A stretch of 64,000 nucleotides of DNA from Ophiosphaerella korrae (GCA_028456385.1 JALNQF010000169.1:1-64000); one strand, 5' to 3'. Positions 1 through 11,800 are shown, counted from the first letter of the stretch. The notes: a model not told the origin generated them from the sequence alone. Numbers and translations are program-made.

Positions 1-405
1 AAGGTAGCGTAACAAGCTATAGTAACTACCTCTACTACTAAAGCTAAGCTACTCGCGCTTAAGTACGTAAGTAAAGAAGTAATAGTACTAAAAAGGCTCT
101 TTTAAGAGCTTATATTAGACCTAGGAGCTACTTAGATAATCTTCTACGATAATTAGTAAATAATTAGACTTGTTGTAGGTAAAAATAAGAGAGTAATAAC
201 GCGCTTACGTTACGTAGATATATAGAATATATAGCTAAGACAAGAGTACGCTAGAGGCTTATTTTAAGTCTCTTATATACTAACGAGCGAGATACTAGTA
301 GATAGCCTAACTAAGCACCTCCTAGAGTAGTAATTTAAGAGATTTAAAGCTTACCTTAACTTTAAGGATATACAAGCTAAGCTTAAGTTACAAGAATTAT
401 AAAAG
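1..405 (+). mobile_element. Ty1/Copia RNase H remnant, RIP-degraded, cut by window edge
   Basis: Reading + strand frame 1 and ignoring stops gives the C-terminal RNase H region of a Copia polyprotein: a TTSTTKAK..L.AL stretch, then YDN, then RLRYVDI, LRQEYARG and a DSLTKHL-like motif near position 300. Family versions read C-D-N-Q, R-H-V-D-I, W-L-R-Q-E and D-x-L-T-K-x-L. Stops fall where CAA/CAG or TGG codons are expected, as RIP produces. Everything upstream of RNase H lies outside the window. It is a relic with no coding capacity. Confident on family; boundaries approximate. Confidence 0.8.
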
Positions 406-1194
406 TAGAATATAGAGCTGTAAAGAAGTCTTTAAATTAAAGCGCTAAAGCGTAGAGCTAAAGCTTAGAGCTAAGCTTAAAATAGAGTATCTATTTAAAA
501 TATAAGATTAACAAACTTATTAAGAAGTGCTCTTACGCGTAGATAACGCGTAAAAGCCTCTTTAGCTTAAGCGTCTCTAGCTAGTAGAGTAGTAATAGCT
601 CCTATTATAAAGGTAGCGTTAGCGAGTGTAGTAGTAGTAAGATTATAGGTAGAGGTAAGAGTAGTAGTAGTAGTAGGCGTAGGTATAGGCGTAGGTTAAG
701 GTAGAGGTAGGAGTAGTAGAAGAGTCTAAAGACCTAAAGTCTCTTCTATAACCTTACTAAGTAGTACGTAGAAAGTCTTTTAGAGAGCTTTAAGCTCCCT
801 CTCTAGAGCCTTATAGGCCTAGGTAGTAATAAAAGTAATAGTAGCGCAGCGAGTAATCTTAAGGCTATAATATAAGTTAGTTAACTAATATTAAATAAAG
901 AGCTAGAGTAGCTCTTAAAGTAGTAAATTAAAGAGCTAGAGTAGCTTTTTAAATTAACTTATATAGGAACGTAGCTATAGCTACTAGTAGTATAGCGTAT
1001 ATAACGCTAAACCTTCTCTCTAAAGGAGTTATAGTAGCTCCTATTAGAGTAGCCTACTAACGCGCTATAAGTATAGTAGAGGTAGGGCTCCTTATAGAGA
1101 GTACTTACAACTCTCTTAGGAGAGGAAGTATAAGAAGGTAGGGGTAAGAGTATCTATAGTACTAGAGTCTTTTTAGTACGTTTCTTCTTCTTCT

Positions 1195-1254
<60 letters not shown>

Positions 1255-1585
1255 CTTTAGAGGTAGTATAGGAGTAAGATATACAAGCGTAAGTAGCTTT
1301 CTTAGCTTTACTCTATAAGAACAAGTTAGTGTAATAATTGCTAATATAAAAAGTAAGCTTTAAAAGCTTTAAAAATAGCAACTTATAATAGCTATAATAA
1401 TAGTTACTAAAGAGTTTATAAGGCTAAGAAAACTCTAAATATACTACGCGCAGCGTACGAGTGCTTAGCACCTGCGCACGAGCCTAAAATAAACAGAATT
1501 GTAGGTAAAGTTATTTTCAACTAAGTTTAGATAACTACTATAATACTTATTAAATAGCTCTGCTACGTAGCTTACCTAAGGAGTG
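406..1585. other. AT-rich gene-free stretch of decayed repeat
   Basis: No open frame of useful length on either strand, dense TA dinucleotides and many TAG triplets. It contains a short local duplication (around 898-949, an agagctagagtagct core repeated about 31 bp apart) and the TAG microsatellite listed separately. It probably derives from transposon sequence, but I could not identify a domain. Confidence 0.5.
1195..1254 (+). repeat. Perfect (TAG)20 microsatellite
   Basis: Twenty uninterrupted TAG triplets inside the RIP-affected block. TAG is what a CAG repeat becomes when every CpA is converted to TpA, so this may be a former polyglutamine-type CAG tract (inference). Confidence 0.95.
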
Positions 1586-1750
1586 TATTATAAGTTAGAG
1601 CTCTACTCTATACAATTTAGGTAAGCCTGTAGTAGTAAGCGAGCCGCATAAGCTGTTTGAGCTGCTCTACTATATATAAGTAGCCTAGCTTAGATAGCTC
1701 TTTAATTAATAATTATCTCCTACTTATTCCTAAGCTCGCATCTTATAATA
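1586..1750. mobile_element. RIP-mutated 165-bp LTR (family shared with 6410-6574)
   Basis: Aligns end to end, without gaps, with the solo LTR at 6410-6574. By eye about 22 positions differ, and all are C-to-T or G-to-A in this copy. Even its ends (TATTATAAG ... TTATAATA) are RIP versions of TGTCGCAAG ... TCGCAACA. Flanking pentamers (GAGTG and GAAGA) do not match, so no target duplication is evident. The Gypsy remnant starts just to its right. Confidence 0.85.
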
Positions 1751-4668
1751 GAAGAATATATATAATATATATATAAGGTATAAGAAAAACTAGTAGAAAA
1801 TAAATTATTTCTTAAAATAAGAAAATACAAGTTTTATATAAAAGAAATAGACTTCCTTAGATTTATTATTAAACTAGGAAAAATTAGGATTAACTTAAAT
1901 AAGATTAAGACAATCTAAGAATAGCTAATACTAAAGAACTTACAAGAAGTATAATAATTTTATAGACTAGTAAACTTTTATAGAAAATTAATAGTAAGAT
2001 AGTCTAAGATAATAGAACTATTAATAAAACTTATAAAAAAAGATATACGATTTAAGTAAATATAAGAATATAATAAAGTATTTAACTAGATTAAATAATA
2101 GTTTATAGAAAACCTAGTTATTAGAATATATAACCTAGATCTACTTATAATAGTAAAAATAGACGCATCTAACTTAGTCTATAGAATAGTACTAATATAA
2201 GAAAACCTAACTATAAAGTAAAAATACCTAGTTAAATACTTCTTTAAAAAGATAAAACTAGTAGAGCTTAATTCTCTAATAAATAATAAAGAAAAACTAG
2301 TAATCTATAAAGTATTTAAATAATAGAGATTATACTTATAAAGAGTAAGATACTAAATAAAAGTCTATATAGACTATAAAAATCTTATAAGATTTATACT
2401 AAATAAAGACTTATTATAACGCTATATAAGATAGTAGGAATTCTTATTAATATTTAACCTTAAAGTTATATATATAAAAGGGAAAGATAATTAATTTATA
2501 AATACTTTTAGTAAAAGACTAGACTTATAAAAGGAAGTAAACGCTACTAGTATAGTTCTAATAAAGAATAAAGATAGGTACTTAGTTCTAAATATACTAA
2601 AAATAGCTATAATACTTAAGAGAAAGAGTAGCGAGCTAGACAAATAGATTTAAAAAGAAACTAGAAAAGTACCTAAAGAAATAAAGAAACTAAAGATTTA
2701 AGAAGGACTTATAGAAGTATATAGAAGAACGTATATTCTAACTAAAATATATAAAGAATTTATATAATAATTTTATAAATTACTAGTATATAGATACTAA
2801 GGTATTAATAAAATATTAGATAGACTACTATAAGATTACTATATCCTAAGAGTAAGATAATTAGTAATAGAAGTACTATAAGGCTATATAGAATGTTATA
2901 GAAATAAGTATAGTAGATATATACTATATAGAATATTACAACTAGTTAAAGTACTAGAATAACTATAGGGAGTTATTACAATAGACTTTATTACAAAGCT
3001 ACCTAAGTTAAAAGATCTAATATTAGAAGTTAAATATAATAGAATCTTAATAATAGTAGATAAACTTATAAAGTACTTATACTTTAGGCTATATAAAGAG
3101 AAAAGTAAGATAGAAGTTACTATATACTAGATCCTAAGAACTATAGTTAGCTAATATAAACTTCTAGATAAAATTATTATAGATAGAGATATAAGATTTA
3201 TATTAAAACTATAAGAAATAAGAATAGCGTAATTAAGAATATAATATACAATATTAATAGTATATTATCTATAGATAGATAGATAATTAGAATGTATAAA
3301 TTAGATAGTAGAATAATACTTAAGATACTACCTTAACTATAACTAGAACAACTAGGTACATCTATTACTTATAGTATAGTTAGTATACAATAGTGCAAAG
3401 AATATAGTAATAAAAGTATTACTTTTCTTTATAAACTATAGATTTAACCCTAATATATATAAAATACCAAAAGATATAAAGTCTTAGTCTCTAAGAGGAG
3501 AAAACTTTATAAATAGAATAAAAGAAATATATAATTAACTAAGATAAGACGTAGAATTCTTATATAATTATATAGTAAAGTACTATAATAAAAACTATAA
3601 AGAGGGACTCTAATTTAGAGAGAAAGAAAAAGTATAGCTAGTAAGAAAAAATATTAAAAGTAAATAATCTAGTTTAAAACTAGATTATATAAAAATTAGA
3701 CTATATAAGATTAAGAAAGAAGTTATACTAGTTATATTTAGACTAAAACTACTAAGTAAGATAAAGATATACCTAATATTCTACGTAGTACTACTAGAGT
3801 AAGTACTATAAAACGTAGAACTACTAGTATATAAAGTAGATATATATAGAGAATAAAAAGAATAAGAAGTTAAAAAAGTCTTAGTATACTAATTCTATAA
3901 TATAAGAAACTACTACTTAGTAAAATAGATAGGTATAGATAAAAGAAAGTAACTATAAGAAGATATATAAGAGCTAGAAGATAATCTTAATTACTTTAAG
4001 AAACTAGAAAACTTTTAAAGTTAAAATCCTCTACACTACCTAGTAGTAAACTAAGAAAATTTACGTTACTACTAATAAATAGAGAGACGATAGGAACGCT
4101 TAATAAGATAGAAACTAGAGTAGCCTCTACTACGTTATCTAAATCTAACTTAGCTTCTATCGCACAAGACTATTTAGACAACTTAGCGTTATTATAAGCT
4201 TTTAACTTATAAAGACGCTTAATATAAGAATAAAGCTCTACTAGCTTATAAAGAGTTAACTTATACTTAGCCTTAGCTATAGTAAGCTATAATAATAGTT
4301 TCTCTTAAGCCTTATTAATAGCTTACCCTATATAACTTAGTAGATAGAAATTATATAATTAAATACATATACTCTATAAGAGAAATACCTAAAGAAATAT
4401 ACTTATACTAAATGTTAGCAAGAATATATTTATTATAATACTTGCTATCTTTTAAAGATATAAGGTACAAGAGACCTAATAAAGTATAATAATAATAAAG
4501 AAATATCTTAACCCTATTATAAATAATATAAGCTATAAGAAAAAGTTTATTACGCTAGGAATAAGATAATATAGAGAGTAATAAAAAGCTAATAATTAAT
4601 AAAGATATAGGATAAATAACCTTAGCTCTAGAATAGAGGAACAAGAACCTACCTAAAAGAGGGGATAG

Positions 4669-5100
4669 TGTTACGACTATAACAAGAGAAAGTTAGATAG
4701 AGCTAATTAGCCCTACTATAGAGGATAATAACAATGCATATAACTTATAGGGGAACGAACTTAATTAGGAAGCTAACTACAATAGGGACACGTAATAAAT
4801 TTATAAATTCGCGATCTTAGTAAATATAAAGTTGCGAAGCTAACACGTAACAAATTTGTAAATTCGCGATCTTAGTAAACACGAAGTTATAAAGTAGCTA
4901 AGAAGGTAGAAGTATATAGTTAGTAATAATGCGCATTATTAGGATAGTATTAGTAATTTAATTACTAACTACGAGCGACAATATATTAATATCGCGAGAA
5001 TTATTCTATTGTTTACAGCCTATTGCTAATTATACTATAAGCTTTTATTATTATCTTCTAATCCCTTAGTACCTACAAAGGGTCTCTATAGTCGATAACA
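4669..5100 (+). mobile_element. 3' LTR of the Gypsy element
   Basis: Begins TGTTACGAC immediately after a polypurine tract (AAAAGAGGGG near 4656) and ends GTCGATAACA, near-perfect inverted termini with TG...CA ends, 432 bp. Inside are two tandem copies of a roughly 55-bp unit (4789-4843 and 4844 to about 4900). No matching 5' LTR is seen, so target duplication cannot be tested. Confidence 0.8.
4789..4900. repeat. Tandem ~55-bp repeat within LTR
   Basis: Two adjacent copies starting CACGTAA and sharing AAATTCGCGATCTTAGTAAA. They differ mostly by transitions. Confidence 0.8.
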
Positions 5101-6409
5101 GGAGACCTGTTATATAATACTAAATTCTACTTTTTAGACTTCTATAGTAAAGTATAAAAGAGACTAGAAGAAATAACTCTTATAGTCTATTTCTTAGTAG
5201 TTATATTCTACTCTATCTTTCTTTATAAATATTTGTAGAAGTTCTAGTTATAGTAGATTTATAGCTAAGGGTTAAGTTTAACTAAGTAGGCTAGTAGTAA
5301 AGGTATCTATCTTAACTACTAATTGCTCTCCTACTTTATATTAAGCACGAAGCTCTCTTAGCGTCTATACTTCTTTAAAGTTGTAGGCCTCTTAGTACTA
5401 TATATAGAGTTCCTCTAACTCTAAGGTAATATTACCTTAAGTTAGGCTAGATTGGCTTTATTTACTTTATAGTATATTAGTAATATAACTTCTTTTATCT
5501 CTTTGCGCGTACTATGCTAGAGATAGCTTATTACCCTATACTATCCCTATAGTAGGTAGTATTGTAGCTATTAGCTCTTCTAGTAGAGTAGACTAGCTAT
5601 AGTATAGCGGCGAACTCTTTATTATAATAGCGTTTGCTAATATAATATGTATAGAGCGATTACAATATTAAACTAATTTACTAGTTAATTAGGGGTGTTG
5701 TAGTAGGAGTATAGAGAGTTAAGTTATAGCAAGGGGTGTAGTAATAGGTAGAGTAATTGCTAACTACCTAGCGATTCCTTTAAAGGGCTTATATACCCTT
5801 CCCCTACGGCTAACTACTCTAGGCTAACCTAAGATAGGGTAGTTCCTAATACTCTTAAGTAAAAAGTTTATTTATATTTAGATTATACTTAATATATATA
5901 TACTATTATTTATATAAGTTTTTTATAAAGTATTATGTAGCTTAAAAGACTTTATCTTTTTTTTAAAAAAAGTTTTAAAGTATAAAGTAAAACGCTATTT
6001 TATATAAGTAATAGTACTTTTAGTATTTTTTTAAAGATTTACTTTTATATACTAGAACTTTTTTAAAGTAAAGTATATACTTTATATATATATTATTAAC
6101 TAAAAAGTTTATATTATACTTTTATAAAGAAATAATAGTAACTTTAAAGTTATTTTTAAAAGCTTTATAAAAAGTAGTTTATTTTTATTCTAGTTATATA
6201 ATTTTATCTTCTAGAGCGTAGAGTATATATAGTTAGATTAACTTATTATATCTAGTAGTTACTTTATAAATATATTCTTTAACTATTACTAGTATACTTA
6301 GTATATAGTTTAGCTATATACTACTTATACTTTATATAAGGTCTTATTTAATAGTTAATTATATACTTTCTTCTATTATTATTATCTCTAAACTATTAGT
6401 AAAAGAAGT
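5101..6409. other. AT-rich gene-free block between two LTRs
   Basis: No usable open frame on either strand and strongly TA-rich, as expected for RIPed repeat DNA. I see no recognisable transposase or polymerase motif. Confidence 0.5.
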
Positions 6410-6574
6410 TGTCGCAAGTTAGAGCTCTGCTCTATACAATTCAGGTAAGCCCGCAGCAGTAAGCGAGCCGCACGAGCCGTTCGAGCTGCTCCACTGTATA
6501 TAAGTAGCCTAGCTTAGATAGCTCTTCAATTAATGATCATCTCCTACTTATTCCTAAGCTCGCATCTCGCAACA
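6410..6574. mobile_element. Solo LTR, 165 bp, with 5-bp target duplication
   Basis: Starts TGTCGCAAG, ends CTCGCAACA, and is flanked on both sides by GAAGT (6405-6409 and 6575-6579). A perfect duplication around a single LTR means excision by LTR-LTR recombination. It keeps CpA and CpG sites that are mutated in the sister copy at 1586-1750. Confidence 0.9.
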
Positions 6575-6676
6575 GAAGTATTATTATATTAAAAAGTAGC
6601 TAGAAAGTAATAGTACTTACTATAAGCTATAAGAGATAGTAAAAAGATAATAGATAGTATTTAATAGTACTACTAG

Positions 6677-6721
<45 letters not shown>

Positions 6722-7046
6722 TACTTTACTCTCTTTATAAGTATTAAGCCTTTTATATACTTATATAGTATATTAGCTTTACTTTAAATTATAACTATAT
6801 AATATTATAGTCTTTAGTATATTAGCTTTACTTCTTTACTTATACTAGAGTTTATAAAAGTCTTAAGTATTTAGAGAACTTTTAATATAACTTACTAGCT
6901 TATAATACTTTTTTTTCTTTATTATTTAATATATAAAGAGCTCTTAATATATAAAAATTAAATACTAAAAAGAAGATAAATAAATATATAGAATAATAAT
7001 ATCTTTAATATAATAAGGTAGTACTAAGCTAAAATTAAAATAATAG
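6575..7046. other. AT-rich spacer
   Basis: No gene seen. Contains a 39-nt adenine run (listed separately) and TA-rich sequence of probable repeat origin. Confidence 0.5.
6681..6719 (+). repeat. Poly(A) run of 39
   Basis: Uninterrupted adenines ended by a C at 6720. It could be the fossil 3' tail of a LINE/SINE on the + strand or an expanded mononucleotide tract; no LINE domain is readable upstream. Confidence 0.95.
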
Positions 7047-7789
7047 TGTCAGATTTGAAGCGGTTATAGTAGGTTGATAAAAAGGCTTTTTCGTAACGGC
7101 CATGTGAGGGCCTTGTTGGAGAGGGATACTGAGGCTTTCAGAAAAGCCCTTTTTCAGTTGGTCACCTATGACTTGAAAGTACTGGGTATGAACTCAGTGA
7201 GTAAAGAGTTGATTGATTGATCTCTCCATTGTCCTGCTGCCTCTGGCAGTGGAGCTTATCTTATGTATCTACGCCGCAGCCTACTCGGCTGAATCTCTCG
7301 AGTCGGCTCCGGCTCAAAGTCTTTCATCATCCCTTGTTGAGTTGCAGTTATCGTACAACGTTGTTTCTCCCTTTTCATGTGCTCTCCCCTTGCAGCTGCT
7401 CGCCCCTTGGCTCGCCATGAGGCTGGTCACTAGTATATTGACTCTCCTTGCAAAGGGCTGCTGGCGTGCCGGATTGCTCCAGCGTGGCTGAGTTGGAGCG
7501 TTGACGTTGGTCCGGCGCGCTGATTTTGAGTTTGGGCTAGCGGGGCTAGTGGGGCTCGGCGCGCGTGTGCCCCACGATCGCCATCTCGATCGCGATCGGC
7601 CCTCAACGTCATGGCTGCCAGCGTCAAGGCTAGCAGCGCCACCGCGCTTGACGCGCTGCCTCTGGCATCTGATTGCCGTGCTGCCGCTGGTTTCAATATT
7701 GCGGTGCGCAGGTCTTGAGTGGGTGCGCAGGCCTTGAGTAGGGCTCGAAGAGGTTTTGGTGAGCTCTGAGTTACGCATCTCATCTGACA
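7047..7789. mobile_element. Solo LTR (743 bp) with perfect termini and target duplication
   Basis: Starts TGTCAGAT and ends ATCTGACA, an 8-bp perfect inverted terminus. AATAG flanks both sides (7042-7046 and 7790-7794). Base composition is far less AT-biased than its surroundings, so it escaped or postdates RIP. Short open frames inside are incidental. It shares termini and internal blocks with the LTR at 8125-8457. Confidence 0.92.
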
Positions 7790-8124
7790 AATAGAGGTTT
7801 ATATAAATTAGATTAATTTATAGCTAATTATACTACTTTATATAACTATATTAAATATACTAATATTAAGTCTTAATAAAAGTAAATAAATATCTTAATT
7901 ATACTAGTAGCGAGGGTAGTTAGCTTATACTAGCTATACTCTTCTTAATATATAATATAGAATAAATATTGTTAAATAGGAAGACTAAGCTATAGGTAGT
8001 AAAAACTAAGCTTATAATCGCGATCTAGCGATACTTGTAGCTAGTTACTAAACTAATAGTTAAGGTTAAAGCTATACTAATGTGCAATAGCGCTACAGGC
8101 GTGCGTAGGGCTAAAGTTTAGTAG
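7790..8124. other. AT-rich spacer between solo LTRs
   Basis: Returns to RIP-like TA-rich composition; no gene or motif recognised. Confidence 0.5.
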
Positions 8125-8457
8125 TGTTAGATTTGCGGTTACAAATTGATAGATGTGAATTAGAGTAAGAAAGTGAGTTTATTGAATTGATCTCTGTGTG
8201 TGTGTCCTCTTCTGTCTATTCTCTAGCCCTGCGCTCTATCTATGTATCTACGCTGCGGCTGCCTCGGCTGGGGTCTCTCGAGACGGCGGCGGGCTAGATC
8301 CTCAGCACCCCTTCTGTTGAGGCGCTAGCTTCTTTGTTGTATTAGTCGTGCTAACGTAGTCCATCTCCTAGCATGTGAGATCCTTTGTTCGTGAGGGCCG
8401 AGGCTGCGATCTTTTAGCTGCGGCGGGGTTGGCGGCTTGGCGATCGCTCATCTAACA
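8125..8457. mobile_element. Solo LTR (333 bp), related family, with target duplication
   Basis: Starts TGTTAGAT, ends ATCTAACA, flanked by AGTAG at 8120-8124 and 8458-8462. Shares TGTYAGATTTG termini and internal blocks (TATGTATCTACGC, CTCTCGAG) with the LTR at 7047-7789 but is much shorter, so it belongs to a related subfamily or a deleted version. Confidence 0.9.
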
Positions 8458-8814
8458 AGTAGCATGTAAAACATCCCCCCAAGTAGTTGTGCAAACAACC
8501 ACGTAGCAACCTAAATCGGCATGCTTCAGCATTCCTGAATTTGTTACCGCTGTATAGCCTTGCGGCTAGGCTTCTTCCTGCATGTGCATAGAACCCTATT
8601 TACCCCGCCTAAGGCCTAACGTAATGCTATTGCTGAACCAAGCATTTAATATAGCACGTTTATCTCAGGTCGCGACTCTTAAAACGCTGTTCTACTATTA
8701 AGGTACCTAGAGTAGTAATGCTATTTGTTCTTCCTTTCTTAAGTTAACCTTTACAGTACACGGTAGAGCCCTAGGCTACTACGTCTAGCCGCTCGCGTTT
8801 CGCTCCTACTGCAT
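8458..8814 (+). promoter_or_regulatory. Upstream region of the HET-NACHT-WD40 gene
   Basis: About 357 bp between the solo LTR and the start codon, containing a run of C (near 8474). No definite TATA or CAAT element can be defended. The gene therefore uses a promoter directly abutting a transposon scar. Confidence 0.35.
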
Positions 8815-11800
8815 ATGCCCACTACGTACCCACACGAATCGATGCGTCTCCTAAGGTACGAAGAAGATGGAGAGCTTACAACTACTAGCTTTAGCAATGA
8901 CGCAATACCTCCCTATGCTATACTTTCGCACATGTGGGGAGCTGATACAGAGGAGGTGACCTTCACAGACCTTATAACGAGCAATGGCAAGGACAAGCCT
9001 GGCTACAAGAAGATTCGCTTCTGCGGGGATCAAGCTTTGAGAGACGGACTGAAATATTTCTGGATTGACACCTGCTGTATCGACAAAGAAAACCAGGCTG
9101 AGCTATCGCTGGCCATTAATTCTATGTTTCGTTGGTACCAGAACTCGGCTCGATGTTACGTCTATCTGTCGGACGTGTCGAGCCTACCTTTAGACACTAA
9201 CCCGCGCAGCCTACAGGTATCCGACTTCCAGGAAATCAGATGGTTTACTTGGGTTTGGAGATTCTTAGTCATCCAGTTTATTTTCCGCTGGTATCGTAGC
9301 ATGACTCAACGCTTCTTCCTCTTATCAGATGTTTCCAGTCCGCAAGCATATGAATTCAAGCTTCAGAAAAGTAGATGGTTCACCCGAGGCTGGACGCTCC
9401 AGGAACTTCTCGCACCCAGCGCAGTCGAGTTCTTCTCGCGCGAATGGTGCAAACTCGGTGACAAAATATCGCTAAAGTCCCAGATCCACGAAGTTACAAC
9501 CATTCCGCATGAAGCGCTCGAAGGGGCACCCCTCTCCCAGTTCAGCGTTGACGAACGGTTCCGATGGAGGCAAAACCGGTATACGAAGCTCAAAGAGGAT
9601 GCAGCGTACTCATTGTGCGGCATCTTTAACGTTGATGTGGCGCCTATCTACGGTGAAGGCACGGAGGAAGCGTTCAGGCGGCTTCATGACAAGATCGGGA
9701 GGCGAGAACAATGCCTTCGTGACTTACATGCTACCGACCCCTGTAAGGACAAGGAGCGCATTGAGGGAACGAAGGGTGGCCTGCTAGCAGAATCCTACCG
9801 CTGGATTCTTAACAACACCACCTTCCAGCAGTGGCAACAGGACCCGCACAGCCGGTTGCTATGGGTAAAAGGCGATCCCGGTAAGGGTAAGACAATGCTG
9901 CTCTGCGGCATTATCAACGAACTACAGAAGACAGCAAACAACACTGTTACCATCTCATACTTCTTCTGTCAAGCAACCGACTCGCGCATTAACACTGCTA
10001 CTGCCGTGCTACGAGGGCTATTATATATGCTTGTGGATCAGCAACCATCACTTATATCGCACGTCTACAAGAAGCACGATCATGCAGGCAAAAGCTTGTT
10101 CGAAGACGCGAATGCCTGGCTAGCCTTAACCGAGATCTTCGTGGACGTGCTGCGAGATCCGAACCTGCGCATAACATATATAATTGTTGATGCGCTAGAT
10201 GAGTGCGTCACTACCGATCTACTAAAGCTACTTGACTTTGTTGCAAAGCAGTCATCCGCCTATGCGCGCGTCAAGTGGATTGTTTCCAGTCGTAACTGGC
10301 CAGAGATTAAAGCACAACTAGAGCAGGCAGGGCACAAAGCGAGACTGAGCCTTGAGCTAAATGCGGAATCAGTTACTGCAGCGGTTGACGTCTTCATCCG
10401 ACGAAAGGTAGACCAATTAGCGCAGAAAAAGCAGTACAAAGAGGAACTCCACCACGCCGTACTCCAGCACTTGACGTCAAATGCGAACGGTACCTTTCTT
10501 TGGGCAGCGTTAGTTTGCCAAGACCTTGAAGTGACCCCAAAGTGGAGCGTACTGAAAAAGCTAGCCTTATTCCCACCTGAGCTAGACTCTTTATACAAGC
10601 GGATGATGTGCCAGATAAGTGACTATAACGGCGCAGAGATCTGCCTACAGGTACTAGCTTCGACTGCGATCTTGTATCGACCTGTTACAATCTATGAACT
10701 AGTCGCACTCACAGAGGAGCTTAGGGACTTGGCCGACGACCTAGAGTCAGTCCGGGAGATTATCAGCTTCTGTAGATCGTTTCTTACTCTTCAAGAAGAT
10801 ACAGTCTACTTTGTGCATCAATCTGCAAAGGATTTTCTCTTCGCAAACGCCTTTAATAAGGTCTTTCCACATAGCGCTGAAGAGGTTCATCGGGGGATTT
10901 TCTTGAAGTCACTAGCGATTATGTCTAGGACATTACACAGAGACATGTATAGTCTAGAAGCACTAGGGACTTCAGTTAAAAATATTAGGACACCGGCTCT
11001 AGACCCATTGGCACTGTCACGCTACTCCTGCGTCTACTGGATCGACCACCTTTATGACTCTAAACTCAAGACTCTAGTAGATAGTAATCACGACCTACAA
11101 GCTCTAGGCATGGTTTACGAGTTTTTACAAGAGAAGTATATATACTGGCTTGAAGGACTTAGTCTCTGTAAGAGCGTAGAGAAAGGTATTATCTCAGTGA
11201 CCAAACTGTGGTCTCTAGTCCAGGTAGGTAGTACAGAATCTATATGTCTGTATAGTATAATTAGGATTCTGATACAAGTAGGTAATGCATGAACAAGGTA
11301 GACTTGTTCAGCTTGTCCAAGATGCACGGCGGTTTATTATGTATCATAAAGGGGCTATTGAGAGTTACCCTCTTCAAGTATACGCATCCGCGCTACTATT
11401 CAGTCCAACAGATAGTCTAATTAGACAGCTATTCCAGCATGAAGAGCCCCAAGGAATCAAAATCAAGCCACATTTAAGTAACGGCTGGGGCGCATGCCTG
11501 CAGACGCTCGAAGGCCATGGCGGTTATGTCAGGTCAGTGGCCTTCTCGCACGACTCGACTCGGCTGGCATCAGCATCGGAAGACTGCACTGTCAAGATCT
11601 GGGATGCAAGCAGCGGCGCGTGCTTGCAGACACTCGAAGGCCATGGCGATTATGTCAGGTCAGTGGCCTTCTCGCACGACTCGACTCGGTTGGCATCAGC
11701 ATCGGACGACCGCACTGTCAAGATCTGGGATACAAGCAGCGGCACGTGCCTGCAGACGCTCGAAGGCCATGGCGATTATGTCTTGTCGGTGGCCTTCTCG

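Larger units (their letters stand above)
1790..5100 (+). mobile_element. RIP-inactivated Gypsy chromovirus, 5'-truncated
   Basis: Stop-ridden + strand translation shows, in order: the reverse transcriptase thumb (a KYKFYIKEIDFL-like stretch near 1830), the NFYRKLI motif near 1980, RNase H with V-K-I-D-A-S near 2160, the integrase tail at 3263-3302 where the canonical H-P-Q-T-D-G-Q appears as decayed codons, then a chromodomain-like YLVKWIG near 3920. RT-RNaseH-integrase-chromodomain order defines a chromovirus. Gag, protease and most of RT are missing; the element begins abruptly next to the LTR at 1586-1750. It ends in its own 3' LTR (4669-5100). Nothing is translatable. Confidence 0.85.

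Noticed and set aside
1..7046. Possible functional retroelement
   Set aside because: Every conserved region is interrupted by stops that fit RIP; no intact frame exists on either strand.
7213..7790. Open frames of 60-158 codons on both strands
   Set aside because: They lie entirely inside a solo LTR with target duplications, overlap each other and show no domain.
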